Assembly: GCA_045806105.1 (NCBI GenBank)
Contig: JBJMJY010000096.1
Location: forward strand, 1 to 37,813
Length of the DNA: 37,813 bases
Direction of reading: 5' to 3'
DNA from: AC-32 sp045806105
Lineage (GTDB): Bacteria > Actinomycetota > Thermoleophilia > Gaiellales > Gaiellaceae
A program made the position numbers and the translations under genes. How positions within the stretch are numbered: the stretch's first letter is position 1; every line of letters begins with the position of its first letter. Under the pieces are notes generated by a model. That model saw only the letters and a program-made list of their open reading frames with translations, was not told the DNA's origin and did no database searches. This document shows, in pieces, positions 24,162 to 31,102 of this stretch.

Positions 24162-24177
24162 CGGCGCCTTGGCGCCG
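24162..24177 (+). terminator. Short GC hairpin with CTTG loop
   Basis: CGGCGC (24162-24167), loop CTTG, GCGCCG (24172-24177), 17 nt after the stop of the 63-aa gene and ahead of the VOC gene. A compact CUUG tetraloop; TCTACT follows. It may end the exporter operon. Confidence 0.5.
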
Positions 24178-24216
24178 TCTACTCCACGACTGCGCAAAGC
24201 GACGAGAGGAGACGCC

Positions 24217-24690
24217 TTGCCGAAGGTGACGCCCTGGCTCTGGTTCGACACCGACGGCGAGGAGGCCGCGAAGTTCTACACGTCGGTCTTCCCGAACTCG
24301 AAGATCGTGGAAATCACGCGCCACGGCTCCGCCGGCCCGCGGCCGGAAGGGACGGTGCTGACCGTCAGCTTCGATCTGGACGGGCAGCGATTCGTCGCGT
24401 TGAACGGCGGGCCGGAGTTCTCGTTCACCGAGGCCGTCTCGTTCATGGTCGAGTGCGCCGACCAGCCCGAGGTCGACCACTACTGGAACGCCCTCTCCGA
24501 CGGCGGCGAGCCGGGCCCGTGCGGGTGGCTGAAGGACCGCTACGGGCTCTCGTGGCAGATCGTGCCGCGGGCGCTGCACGAGCTGTTGGGCGACCCGGAC
24601 CGCGAGAAGGCGCAGCGCGTCATGGGCGCCATGCTGCAGATGGGGAAGATCGAGATCGCCGAGCTGGAGCGCGCCGCCGAAGCCCCGTAG
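24217..24690 (+). CDS. PhnB-like VOC-fold protein
   Basis: 157 aa. The opening VTPWLWFDTDGEEAAKFYTSVFPNSKI and later LTVSFDLDGQRFVALNGGPEF, EVDHYWNALSDGG, CGWLKDRYGLSWQIVPRALHELL are diagnostic of the PhnB/3-demethylubiquinone-9 3-methyltransferase-like vicinal-oxygen-chelate family. Despite that historical name no methyltransferase activity is implied; members are probably small-molecule-binding or metal-dependent enzymes. TTG 24217 is chosen because GAGAGGAG lies about 5 nt upstream; the upstream ATG at 24169 falls inside a hairpin and lacks a ribosome site. The 3' neighbour is a zinc-ribbon microprotein. Confidence 0.85.
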   Translation: MPKVTPWLWFDTDGEEAAKFYTSVFPNSKIVEITRHGSAGPRPEGTVLTVSFDLDGQRFVALNGGPEFSFTEAVSFMVECADQPEVDHYWNALSDGGEPGPCGWLKDRYGLSWQIVPRALHELLGDPDREKAQRVMGAMLQMGKIEIAELERAAEAP

Positions 24691-24750
24691 AAGCCAAGAC
24701 TGAACGAACGTCCAGGAGTACCGACGGGCGATCCTGTCGAAAAACACGCC

Positions 24751-24921
24751 ATGGACATCAAGCCCAGTCTGTCGCCGACGCTGGTGCTCGTCTGCCAGGA
24801 GTGCCGCCGGCCCTGGCTCGAGCCCCGCGAGCGCTGGCGCATGTACCTCGACTCGGACGAGCTGCCGTACGGTGTGCCCTACTGCCCGGACTGCGCCGCC
24901 CGCGAGTTCGACGGCGACTGA
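24751..24921 (+). CDS. Zinc-ribbon microprotein (56 aa)
   Basis: Fifty-six residues with paired cysteines: VCQECRRPW near residue 15 and YCPDCAAREF near 48, i.e. CxxC...CxxC at ribbon spacing. The central LEPRERWRMYLDSDELPYGVP is charged and aromatic. The frame is closed by an in-frame TGA and no alternative upstream start exists. There is no Shine-Dalgarno and no clear -10, so expression is not obvious. It is distinct in sequence from the ribbon at 7702-7875. Function is unknown; the cysteine geometry argues for a real gene. Confidence 0.65.
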   Translation: MDIKPSLSPTLVLVCQECRRPWLEPRERWRMYLDSDELPYGVPYCPDCAAREFDGD

Positions 24922-25002
24922 GTCCCGCCGTCCGGTCAGTAGCGCCGCACCCTGAGCTGCGTCACAACATGCACAGGGTCAACGTGTCCTTGAGGAGGGC
25001 CG

Positions 25003-25125
25003 GTGACGAGGATCAGTCGATCGGTGGCGCGGCATCCCGGGCGGTCGCTCGCGATCGCCGGGGGAGGCACGCTCGCCGCCTACTTCGCGGCGGTGTTGGC
25101 GGTCCTGTGGCGACTTCAGTCGTAA
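25003..25125 (+). CDS. Single-pass membrane microprotein (40 aa)
   Basis: Forty residues from a GTG with GAGGAGGG about 4 nt upstream. The N-terminus is basic (TRISRSVARHPGR), followed by one hydrophobic helix (SLAIAGGGTLAAYFAAVLAVLW) and a short RLQS tail, predicting an N-in single-pass protein. It overlaps the start of the next short gene by 19 nt, so the two may be translationally coupled. I do not recognise it. Confidence 0.5.
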   Translation: MTRISRSVARHPGRSLAIAGGGTLAAYFAAVLAVLWRLQS

Positions 25126-25316
25126 CAGACTCGCGCGTCGAGCGGATCCACCAGATCCTCGCCGACCTCGTGCACCAGCGGCAGTCGCTGCGCGGCGCCG
25201 TCGACTCGCCCGAGACCGTGCTGCTGGAGGCGAACCGCCGCAGCATCGTCTACTGGCAGGGCGAGCTCGCGCGGGCCTTGCTCGCTGAGCGCGAGCACAA
25301 CGTGCCCGGCACCTAG
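25107..25316 (+). CDS. Short helical protein (69 aa)
   Basis: A 69-residue product with two predicted helices: RVERIHQILADLVHQRQSLRGAV, a turn DSPETV, then LLEANRRSIVYWQGELARALLAERE. The layout (leucine-rich helix ending in R, small loop, second helix with LA...E) matches the 63-aa protein after the DHA2 exporter. Similar short helical-hairpin proteins are common in actinobacterial genomes without assigned role. I propose GTG 25107, inside the preceding microprotein gene, since no other start keeps the first helix; its ribosome site is weak. Function is unknown. Confidence 0.55.
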   Translation: MATSVVTDSRVERIHQILADLVHQRQSLRGAVDSPETVLLEANRRSIVYWQGELARALLAEREHNVPGT

Positions 25317-25327
25317 CGGGCTCGTCG

Positions 25328-25333
25328 TACGAT
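25328..25333 (+). promoter_or_regulatory. -10 box TACGAT, leaderless promoter of the CoA-transferase gene
   Basis: TACGAT followed by TGCGGC and the GTG start (25340); no Shine-Dalgarno. No good -35 was found. Confidence 0.5.
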
Positions 25334-25339
25334 TGCGGC

Positions 25340-26485
25340 GTGCCGGCGCTCCGCGTGCTCGACCTTTCGCGTGTGCTCGCGGGGCCGTACTGCGCGATGC
25401 TGCTCGCGGATCTGGGCGCGGACGTGGTCAAGGTCGAGCGACCGGGCCAGGGCGACGACACGCGCACGTGGGGGCCGCCGTACGCCGGCGGGGAGGCCGC
25501 GTACTTCCTTGCCGTCAACCGGGGCAAGCGCAGCGTGGCCGTCGACCTCGCGCGCCCCGAAGGTCAGGAGGTCGTGCGGCGGCTCGCACGCTCGGCGGAC
25601 GTCGTGGTCGAGAACTTCCGTCCAGGAGGGGCGGAGCGGCTCGGCGTCGGATACGCCCAGCTCGCGCAGGAGCGTCCGGAGCTCGTCTACTGCTCGATCA
25701 CCGGCTTCGGCGACGCGCGGCCCGGCTACGACTTCGTCGTCCAGGCCGAGAGCGGGCTGATGGCCGTCACCGGCGAAGCCGACCGTGAGCCCGTCAAGGT
25801 CGGCGTCGCGGTGGTCGACGTCCTCGCCGGGTACGCGGCGGCGACGGCGATTCTCGCGGCGGTGCTGGAGCGCGGCGCGACCGGCGATGGCAAGCGCATC
25901 GAGATCTCCCTGCTCGAGGTCGCTCTCTCGTCGCTCGTCAACGTGGCGCAGTCGGCGCTCGTCACGGGTGACGAGCCAGGGCGCTACGGCAACGCGCACT
26001 CGAGCATCGTCCCGTACCAGACGTTCGCCGCCTCGGACGCGCCTCTGGCGGTTGCCGGCGGGAACGACGCGCTCTACCGGCGGCTCTGTGAGGCGCTCGA
26101 GCGCCCCGATCTCCGCGACGACGAGCGCTTCCGGACGAACCCCGACCGGGTCGCGCACCGCGACGAGCTCGTCGCCGAGCTGGGCGAGGTATTCGCCACG
26201 CGCCCGGCCGACGAATGGGTAGCACGGCTCAGCCGAGCCGGGGTCCCCGCCGGGAAGGTGCGCGGCGTGCTCGAGGCGCTCGAAGGGCGCGAGACCGCGA
26301 CCGTCGAGCACCCGACGATCGGCCGCCTCCCGCTCGTCCCGTCGCCGCTCGGCCTCGCGACCAAGCCCCCGCCGCTGCTCGGAGAGCACACGCGCGAGGT
26401 GCTCAAGGAGGCCGGCTACGCCGCGGAGGAGGCCGTGGCGCTCGAGGTGGCGGGCATCGTGACCGCGTCGTCGCGATCTGCGTGA
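25340..26485 (+). CDS. Family III CoA-transferase (CaiB/BaiF type)
   Basis: 381 aa, full length. Characteristic segments: RVLDLSRVLAGPYCAMLLADLGADVVKVERP at the N-terminus, NRGKRSVAVDL, ADVVVENFRPGGAERLGVGY, SITGFGDARPGYDFVVQAESGLMAVTGE with a Y-D-x-x-x-Q stretch near residue 131 where the family has its catalytic aspartate region, and GVPAGKVRGVLEAL at the C-terminal part. It transfers CoA between carboxylic acids through an aspartyl-CoA thioester intermediate. Natural substrates (carnitine, formate/oxalate, bile acid or aromatic acids in relatives) cannot be told here, and no acyl-CoA gene is adjacent. It converges on the MFS gene 11 nt away. Confidence 0.88.
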   Translation: MPALRVLDLSRVLAGPYCAMLLADLGADVVKVERPGQGDDTRTWGPPYAGGEAAYFLAVNRGKRSVAVDLARPEGQEVVRRLARSADVVVENFRPGGAERLGVGYAQLAQERPELVYCSITGFGDARPGYDFVVQAESGLMAVTGEADREPVKVGVAVVDVLAGYAAATAILAAVLERGATGDGKRIEISLLEVALSSLVNVAQSALVTGDEPGRYGNAHSSIVPYQTFAASDAPLAVAGGNDALYRRLCEALERPDLRDDERFRTNPDRVAHRDELVAELGEVFATRPADEWVARLSRAGVPAGKVRGVLEALEGRETATVEHPTIGRLPLVPSPLGLATKPPPLLGEHTREVLKEAGYAAEEAVALEVAGIVTASSRSA

Positions 26486-26496
26486 TTTCAACCGGA

Positions 26497-27888
26497 CTAC
26501 GCCGGCTTCTCGACCTTCGCTGGGAGCAATAGCGCAGCCCCGAGCCCGATGAGCCCAAAAATGGCAAGCGAGAACATCGCCCACGCGTAGGCGGCGTTCC
26601 CCCTAGACACAGCGGCGACCAGGATCGTGCCGGCGATCGCGGTACCGAAGGACGAGCCGAGGTTGGACACGCTGCGCGAGAGGCCCGAAATCTCGCCCTG
26701 CAGCTCCTCGCGGAAGCTGGATTGGACGACGTTCACAGACGGGGTCAGCATTGCTCCCAGGCCGAAGCCGATCAGGAAGAGCCCGGGGACGAAAGCGACG
26801 TTCCTTGTCGACACCGGCAGTAAGCCGAGCAAGAGCCCGATCCCGGCGAGGGTGATCGCGAACCCGGCCACGATCAACGTCTTCTGCCGGTACTTCTTGG
26901 CCCAGCGTTCGGCGGAGAGGGAGGCAATCAGAAGGCCGATGGTCGCGGCCGTGAAGATCACACCGGTCGCGATCGCGCTGTAGCCCCGAACTTCCTGAAG
27001 GAAGACGGAGACGACGAACGACGTGCCCATCAGAATCAGCCACTGCATGTTCTGCGTGACGAGCGCGAAGTTGCACGTCCGGTTCCTGAACAGCCCCGTG
27101 GACAGCAGCGGCTCCTTCCCCGCTCGCTCGCGAGAGCGGATGTAGAAGTAGAACCAGGCCAGGAACACCGCCCCAAGGGCGAGGAATACCGTCAAGAGGA
27201 CGTTGTTGCTGCCTGCCTGCAAGATCCCGAAGACCACGCAGAACATTCCCACCCCGGAGAGGACCGCTCCGCCCGCGTCAAAGGGACGCGACGGGTCCGG
27301 CGGGAGTGGATCGTCAAGCCGGCGGCTCAGGAGCACGATGACCGCGATGACGAGGGCCTGGAAGACGAAGGCCGCCCGCCAGCTGATCCACGTCGTGATG
27401 ACCCCTCCGATCAAGGGTCCCGCAGCGGCTCCGATTCCACCCAATCCGCTGATCACGCCGAACGCCCAGGCGCGCGAGGTGAGATCGCCGAACCACAGCG
27501 TCGCGAGAATGTAGACCGGTGGGATCAAGAGGGCCGTGCCGACACCCTCGAACACGGAGTTGCCGAGGATCAGCACGCCGAGGTTCGGCGACACCGCGCT
27601 CAGCAACGCGCCTATCCCGTACAGCATGAGGCCTGCGCTGAAGCATCGCTTGCGGCCCCAGCGATCGGTCAGCTTGCTGCAGGGGATCATCAGGATGGCC
27701 ATGATCAGGAGGAACAAGGTGATCGTCGTCTGGACGCCCTTCACCGTCGTGTTCAGGTCATCGCTGATGTCGTTGATCATCACGTTCATGTTCGAGCCGG
27801 CGAAGCTGCAGATGAACTGCGCCAGTGCGAGCGGAGCGATCAACCTTCGCGCCGAAGCCAGCGGCCGCTCTGCCACGGCTTCGCTCAT
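26497..27888 (-). CDS. MFS transporter, probably recently acquired
   Basis: 463 aa. N-terminal LALAQFICSFAGSNMNVMINDISDDLNTTVKGVQTTITLFLLIMAILMIPCSKLTDRWGRKRCF with motif A KLTDRWGRKR, further ISGLGGIGAAAGPLIGGVITTWISWRAAFVFQ; 13-14 hydrophobic segments. It resembles DHA2-like permeases but is clearly more distant from the two other DHA2 genes here. GC is lower: hand-counted 60-nt rows gave 60-72%, mostly near 66%, against roughly 67-83% in a few neighbouring rows. Upstream of its ATG there is neither Shine-Dalgarno nor TANNNT box, unlike the local genes. It begins 84 nt from the pepD remnant. Substrate is unknown. Horizontal origin is inference. Confidence 0.83.
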   Translation of the reverse strand: MSEAVAERPLASARRLIAPLALAQFICSFAGSNMNVMINDISDDLNTTVKGVQTTITLFLLIMAILMIPCSKLTDRWGRKRCFSAGLMLYGIGALLSAVSPNLGVLILGNSVFEGVGTALLIPPVYILATLWFGDLTSRAWAFGVISGLGGIGAAAGPLIGGVITTWISWRAAFVFQALVIAVIVLLSRRLDDPLPPDPSRPFDAGGAVLSGVGMFCVVFGILQAGSNNVLLTVFLALGAVFLAWFYFYIRSRERAGKEPLLSTGLFRNRTCNFALVTQNMQWLILMGTSFVVSVFLQEVRGYSAIATGVIFTAATIGLLIASLSAERWAKKYRQKTLIVAGFAITLAGIGLLLGLLPVSTRNVAFVPGLFLIGFGLGAMLTPSVNVVQSSFREELQGEISGLSRSVSNLGSSFGTAIAGTILVAAVSRGNAAYAWAMFSLAIFGLIGLGAALLLPAKVEKPA

Positions 27889-27972
27889 GCCGAGTCGGTG
27901 GTCTTGGCTGCGGAAATCGCCGTCGCCGCTCCGACCAGGGTGAGGTGGCTGAACGCCGACGATGGAGGCGGC

Positions 27973-28127
27973 GGGAATCGACCTCGCGCTCCGTTGCCCA
28001 CGCGCGGACGTGCTCGATCACCGGCTCCTCGTGGCGCGAGGGCCCGGCGATCGTCGTCAACGTCTCGAAGTGGTCCCAGAACGCGCGGGGCTCGACCCCC
28101 GGCGAGGACCGATGTCTCGGTCTCCAT
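27973..28127 (-). pseudogene. pepD: Remnant of pepD (aminoacyl-histidine dipeptidase), N-terminal end only
   Basis: A frame read from ATG 28127 gives METETSVLAG; then, after a run of five G (plus strand CCCCC, 28096-28100), the neighbouring frame continues VEPRAFWDHFETL, TIAGPSRHEEPVIEHV and RAWATEREVDS. This matches the PepD N-terminus as I know it (PLWDIFAKI.SIPHPSYHEEQLAEYIVGWAKEKG in E. coli). One G too many in the run would explain the break. Matching stops at about 27973, only ~50 codons in; the rest of the ~480-residue peptidase is absent and the MFS gene follows. So it is a 5' stub. The gap 27889-28209 otherwise holds nothing I can support. Confidence 0.6.
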
Positions 28128-28209
28128 GGAGTGCTGACGAGCTTCGCGCGATTCCGCGCGGCCGTCGTCATCCCGAGCGGATGAATTCCGCAGCCGTTCG
28201 CGACGTGGG

Positions 28210-29292
28210 TCAGCCGGTCGACGAGCGGGAGGCGATCGCCTTCAGCGCCGCGACACGCTCGCGCCTCGATCTCGTGAGCTCCTGCACGAAGATCTGGATC
28301 ATCGCCGCGAGCGGCACCGCCGTGAGCGCGCCCAGGACGCCGAGGAGCGCGCCGAAGAGCGTCACGGAGACGATGATGAAGAAGGCCGACAGGTCGACCG
28401 CCTTGCCCTGGATCTTCGGGGTGAGGATGTTGTTCTCGAGCTGCTGGTAGACGAGCACGACGAGGAGCATGATCACCGCCGCCGTCAGGCCTTCTTCTGC
28501 CCACAGCGTCGGCACGAGGACGAAGCCGGCGATGGTCGCGCCGATGTTGGGGATCATGTCGAGCAGCCCCGCGATCACGCCGAGCGCGACCGCGAAGCTC
28601 GAGCCGAGGAGCCAGGCAGTGGTGCCCTGAAGCGTCCCGGCGATCGCCGCGATCACGACGACGCCGATCGCCCACCGCGAGACCGACTCGGTCACGCGCT
28701 CCCAGACGTCGAGCCAACGTTCCTCGTCGCCCGGCATCAGCACGCTACCGAGCGACGCCTTCAGCCTCCCGATGTCGGTGAGCAGGAAGAGGCAGATGAA
28801 GAGGATCGTGAACAGGGCAAGGAACACGCCGAAGAAGCTGCCCGCCACCCCCAGGATCGCCGAGACCGCATCCGGGATCGACGCGGAGACGTGCTGGGAG
28901 CCGTCCTGAACCGTCTTCGCCGCGCCGGAGTCGCCGAGCCACGAGAGCTCGCCCGAGTCGCGGAGCTGCTGCACGGTCTGCGGGAGCTGCTTCAGGAAGT
29001 CGCGCACGCTGGCGACGAGCGGGACGAGCAGCAGCACGAAGAGCACCGTCAGCGCGAGCGCGCTGCCGATCACGGTCACCGTCGCGGCGAGGCCGCGCGA
29101 CATGTGCGTCTTCCTCATCACGAACCGCACGGGGTACTCGAAGACCAGCGCGAGGAAGATGCCGACGAAGACGATCAGGAACGTGTCGCCGATCGCGACG
29201 AACGCGGCGAGCACGGCGACTGCGGCGGCCAGGAGCAGCAGCGTGCGCATCGGGAGGAGCAGCTCGACCCGCCGCTTGCGAGCTCGATCCAT
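28210..29292 (-). CDS. AI-2E family permease (PerM/TqsA-like)
   Basis: 360 aa. Eight or so hydrophobic segments beginning LLLLAAAVAVLAAFVAIGDTFLIVFVGIFLALVFEYPVRF; the middle charged region SVRDFLKQLPQTVQQLRDSGELSWL lies before the second membrane cluster; the conserved family end NIGATIAGFVLVPTLWAEEGLTAAVIMLLVVLVYQQLENNILTPKIQGKAVDLSAFFIIVSVTLFGALLGVLGALTAVPLAAMI includes the typical QLENN...P...G motif. Members export AI-2, indole or act in ion/pH homeostasis; the substrate here is unknown. ATG 29292 is chosen because TAGACT sits 7 nt upstream; the frame to 29388 overlaps the divergent gene. No Shine-Dalgarno, so possibly leaderless. Confidence 0.88.
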   Translation of the reverse strand: MDRARKRRVELLLPMRTLLLLAAAVAVLAAFVAIGDTFLIVFVGIFLALVFEYPVRFVMRKTHMSRGLAATVTVIGSALALTVLFVLLLVPLVASVRDFLKQLPQTVQQLRDSGELSWLGDSGAAKTVQDGSQHVSASIPDAVSAILGVAGSFFGVFLALFTILFICLFLLTDIGRLKASLGSVLMPGDEERWLDVWERVTESVSRWAIGVVVIAAIAGTLQGTTAWLLGSSFAVALGVIAGLLDMIPNIGATIAGFVLVPTLWAEEGLTAAVIMLLVVLVYQQLENNILTPKIQGKAVDLSAFFIIVSVTLFGALLGVLGALTAVPLAAMIQIFVQELTRSRRERVAALKAIASRSSTG

Positions 29293-29299
29293 CCGGGCC

Positions 29300-29341
29300 A
29301 GTCTAGGAAGCGCGCCGGTCGCCTTCGCCCGCCGGTAGCTT
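29300..29341. promoter_or_regulatory. Face-out leaderless promoters between AI-2E permease and YcaQ-type genes
   Basis: In the 55-nt divergent gap TAGACT (minus strand, 29305-29300) stands 7 nt before the permease ATG, and TAGCTT (plus, 29336-29341) stands 6 nt before the GTG at 29348. Neither gene has a Shine-Dalgarno. Confidence 0.5.
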
Positions 29342-29347
29342 CCCCCC

Positions 29348-30436
29348 GTGTCCGTTCGCAAGCTGAGCAAGGCGGAGGCGAGGCGCATCGCCGTCCGCGC
29401 TCAGCTCCTCGACGCGCGACGGCCGGGCGGGCTGCTCGAGACGGTGACCCACATCACCTTCCTGCAGCTCGACCCGACCGCTGCGATCGCGCCGGCGGCG
29501 GACCTCGTCGCCTGGAGCCGCCTCGGCTCGCGGTACGAGCCGGCGCAACTGAAGCAGGCGCTCGAGCAGGACCGGACGCTGTTCGAGCACGACGCAATGG
29601 TGCGGCCGATGCGCGACGTCGGGCTGTACCTCGCGGGCGCCGAGGAGTGGCCGCCCTGGGAGAAGTCGCGGGAGTGGCTCCGCGAGAACGACCCCTTCAG
29701 GCGCGACATCCTGGGCCGGCTAGGCGAGTCGGGCCCGTTGACCTCGCGCGACATCCCCGACACGGCCGTCATGGCGTGGTCGTCCACCGGCTGGACGAAC
29801 AATCGCAACGTCACGCAGATGCTCGAGTTCCTGATGATGCGCGGCGAGGTCGCGATCGCCGGCCGCGTTGGCCGCGAGCGCCTTTGGGACCTCGCCGGGC
29901 GGGTCTACCCGGCGGACGTGCCGGTGCCGTCCGTCGCCGAGGCGGAGCGGATCAAGAACGAGCGGCGGCTACGCGCGCTCGGGATTGCCCGCGCCAAGGC
30001 CAGGGCGATGCCGATGGAGCCGATCCACGTCGGCGAGGCAGGTGTGCCCGCGACCGTCGAGGGGATCGCCGGAGAGTGGAGAGTCGACCCGGAGGCCCTC
30101 GACGGGGAGTTCGAAGGGCGGACGGCCCTTCTTTCGCCGTTCGACCGGCTCGTCCACGACCGTGTGCGGGCGCAGGAGCTCTTCGATTTCGAGTACGCGC
30201 TCGAGATGTACAAGCCGAAGGGCAAGCGCCGCTGGGGCTACTTCGCGCTCCCCGTGCTCCACGAGGACCGGCTCGTCGGCAAGGTCGACGCGACCGCGGA
30301 TCGCAAGCGCGGCGTGCTGGAGGTGCACGCGATCCACGAGGACGTCCGCTTCACGCGGGCGCTTGCGAAGGCGGTGCAGGCCGAGCTCGAGGCGCTCGCC
30401 GCCTGGCTCGGCCTCGAGCCGAGCGTCAAGCGCTGA
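29348..30436 (+). CDS. YcaQ/AlkX-type winged-helix DNA glycosylase-like protein
   Basis: 362 aa. Starts KLSKAEARRIAVRAQLLDARRP; the segment VTHITFLQLDPTAAIAPAADLVAWSRLGSRY carries Q-L-D, matching the QxD catalytic motif of the YcaQ branch of the AlkZ-like family (QxQ in AlkZ). Later, FEGRTALLSPFDRLVHDRVRAQELFDFEYALEMYKPKGKRRWGYFALPVLHEDRLVGKVDA is the diagnostic C-terminal block. Three winged-helix domains are expected. Family enzymes unhook DNA interstrand crosslinks or excise alkylated bases. A genotoxin-resistance role is possible; no biosynthetic cluster adjoins. Start GTG with TAGCTT 6 nt upstream. Confidence 0.85.
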   Translation: MSVRKLSKAEARRIAVRAQLLDARRPGGLLETVTHITFLQLDPTAAIAPAADLVAWSRLGSRYEPAQLKQALEQDRTLFEHDAMVRPMRDVGLYLAGAEEWPPWEKSREWLRENDPFRRDILGRLGESGPLTSRDIPDTAVMAWSSTGWTNNRNVTQMLEFLMMRGEVAIAGRVGRERLWDLAGRVYPADVPVPSVAEAERIKNERRLRALGIARAKARAMPMEPIHVGEAGVPATVEGIAGEWRVDPEALDGEFEGRTALLSPFDRLVHDRVRAQELFDFEYALEMYKPKGKRRWGYFALPVLHEDRLVGKVDATADRKRGVLEVHAIHEDVRFTRALAKAVQAELEALAAWLGLEPSVKR

Positions 30437-30445
30437 CGATCGCGC

Positions 30446-30988
30446 TCAGCCGTCGAAGGGCGGCAGCGCCCCCTCCCGGTACTGGCCCTCCTGCGACCGC
30501 GAGAACTGCGCGTATGCCTCCTGCCCCGAGGACGTCTCCTTCTCCACGCCGGCGTCGTGCTTCCGCGCGACCTCGGCGACGGGGTAGAGGAGCTCCTCCG
30601 CATCCGGTCGCAGTCCGACCATCAGGATCGCGCACGGGCCGCTGCCGGCGCCGACGAAGACATGCTTCGTCCACGGTGGGCAGTGGACGAAGTCCCATTG
30701 TTTCAGCGGACGTTCCTCGCCCTCGACGAGCAAGAGGCACTCGCCCGCGAGCACGAGGAAGTCCTCCTGTCCGTTCTCGGCGTGGTACATGCAGTTCGGC
30801 TCCCCGGGCTCGAGCACCTGGATGTTGATCCCGAAGTCGGGAAAGTTGACGTCGCCCTCGAAGGTGACCGCGGAGCCGAACCTGTCGTGGTGCCACCAGC
30901 GCGACTCACGCGCGTTCACGACGAACCAGCCGTCGCCTCGAGGAACCAGCCCGTGCTCGGTTTGCTCGAGGCGTGCTTCTTCGGTCAT
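30446..30988 (-). CDS. Cupin-domain protein
   Basis: 180 aa. A single conserved-barrel region: GINIQVLEPGEPNCMYHAENGQEDFLVLAGECLLLVEGEERPLKQWDFVHCPPWTKHVFVGAGSGPCAILMVGLR. The metal motif resembles the G(X)5HXH...E/G motif 1, here with YHAENGQEDFLVLAGE, and motif 2 is represented by PPWTKHVF. The remaining sequence is a hydrophilic tail. Cupins act as dioxygenases, isomerases or ligand-binding proteins; this one is not assignable. GGAGG lies 4 nt before the ATG (30988). It is divergent from the arsR operon, so the shared promoter region probably controls both. Confidence 0.82.
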   Translation of the reverse strand: MTEEARLEQTEHGLVPRGDGWFVVNARESRWWHHDRFGSAVTFEGDVNFPDFGINIQVLEPGEPNCMYHAENGQEDFLVLAGECLLLVEGEERPLKQWDFVHCPPWTKHVFVGAGSGPCAILMVGLRPDAEELLYPVAEVARKHDAGVEKETSSGQEAYAQFSRSQEGQYREGALPPFDG

Positions 30989-31066
30989 GAAACCTCCTCG
31001 TTCACACCGGCGTTATACGCGCTGAAGGCGCCCCAGGTCTCTTCGGCGTGAACGAGTGTGTATGCC

Positions 31067-31095
31067 TTGACAGAAATATAACTGTCAGGCAATCT
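31067..31095 (+). promoter_or_regulatory. Promoter and palindromic operator of the arsR operon
   Basis: TGACAG (31068-31073) and CTGTCA (31082-31087) form a perfect inverted repeat around AAATATAA, a 20-bp site. TTGACA (31067-31072) and CAATCT (31090-31095) give a -35/-10 with a 17-nt spacer, whose +1 would fall next to the GTG at 31103. The palindrome therefore occupies the spacer, the place where an ArsR repressor would block polymerase. TATAAC in the palindrome is an alternative -10. Confidence 0.6.
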
Positions 31096-31102
31096 CTCCC
31101 CC

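Noticed and set aside
28128..28209. Minus-strand frame with LTHVANGCGIHPLGMTT between pepD remnant and AI-2E permease gene
   Set aside because: Reads as protein-like by eye, but I cannot match it to any family and it is a continuation of a shadow frame under the permease.
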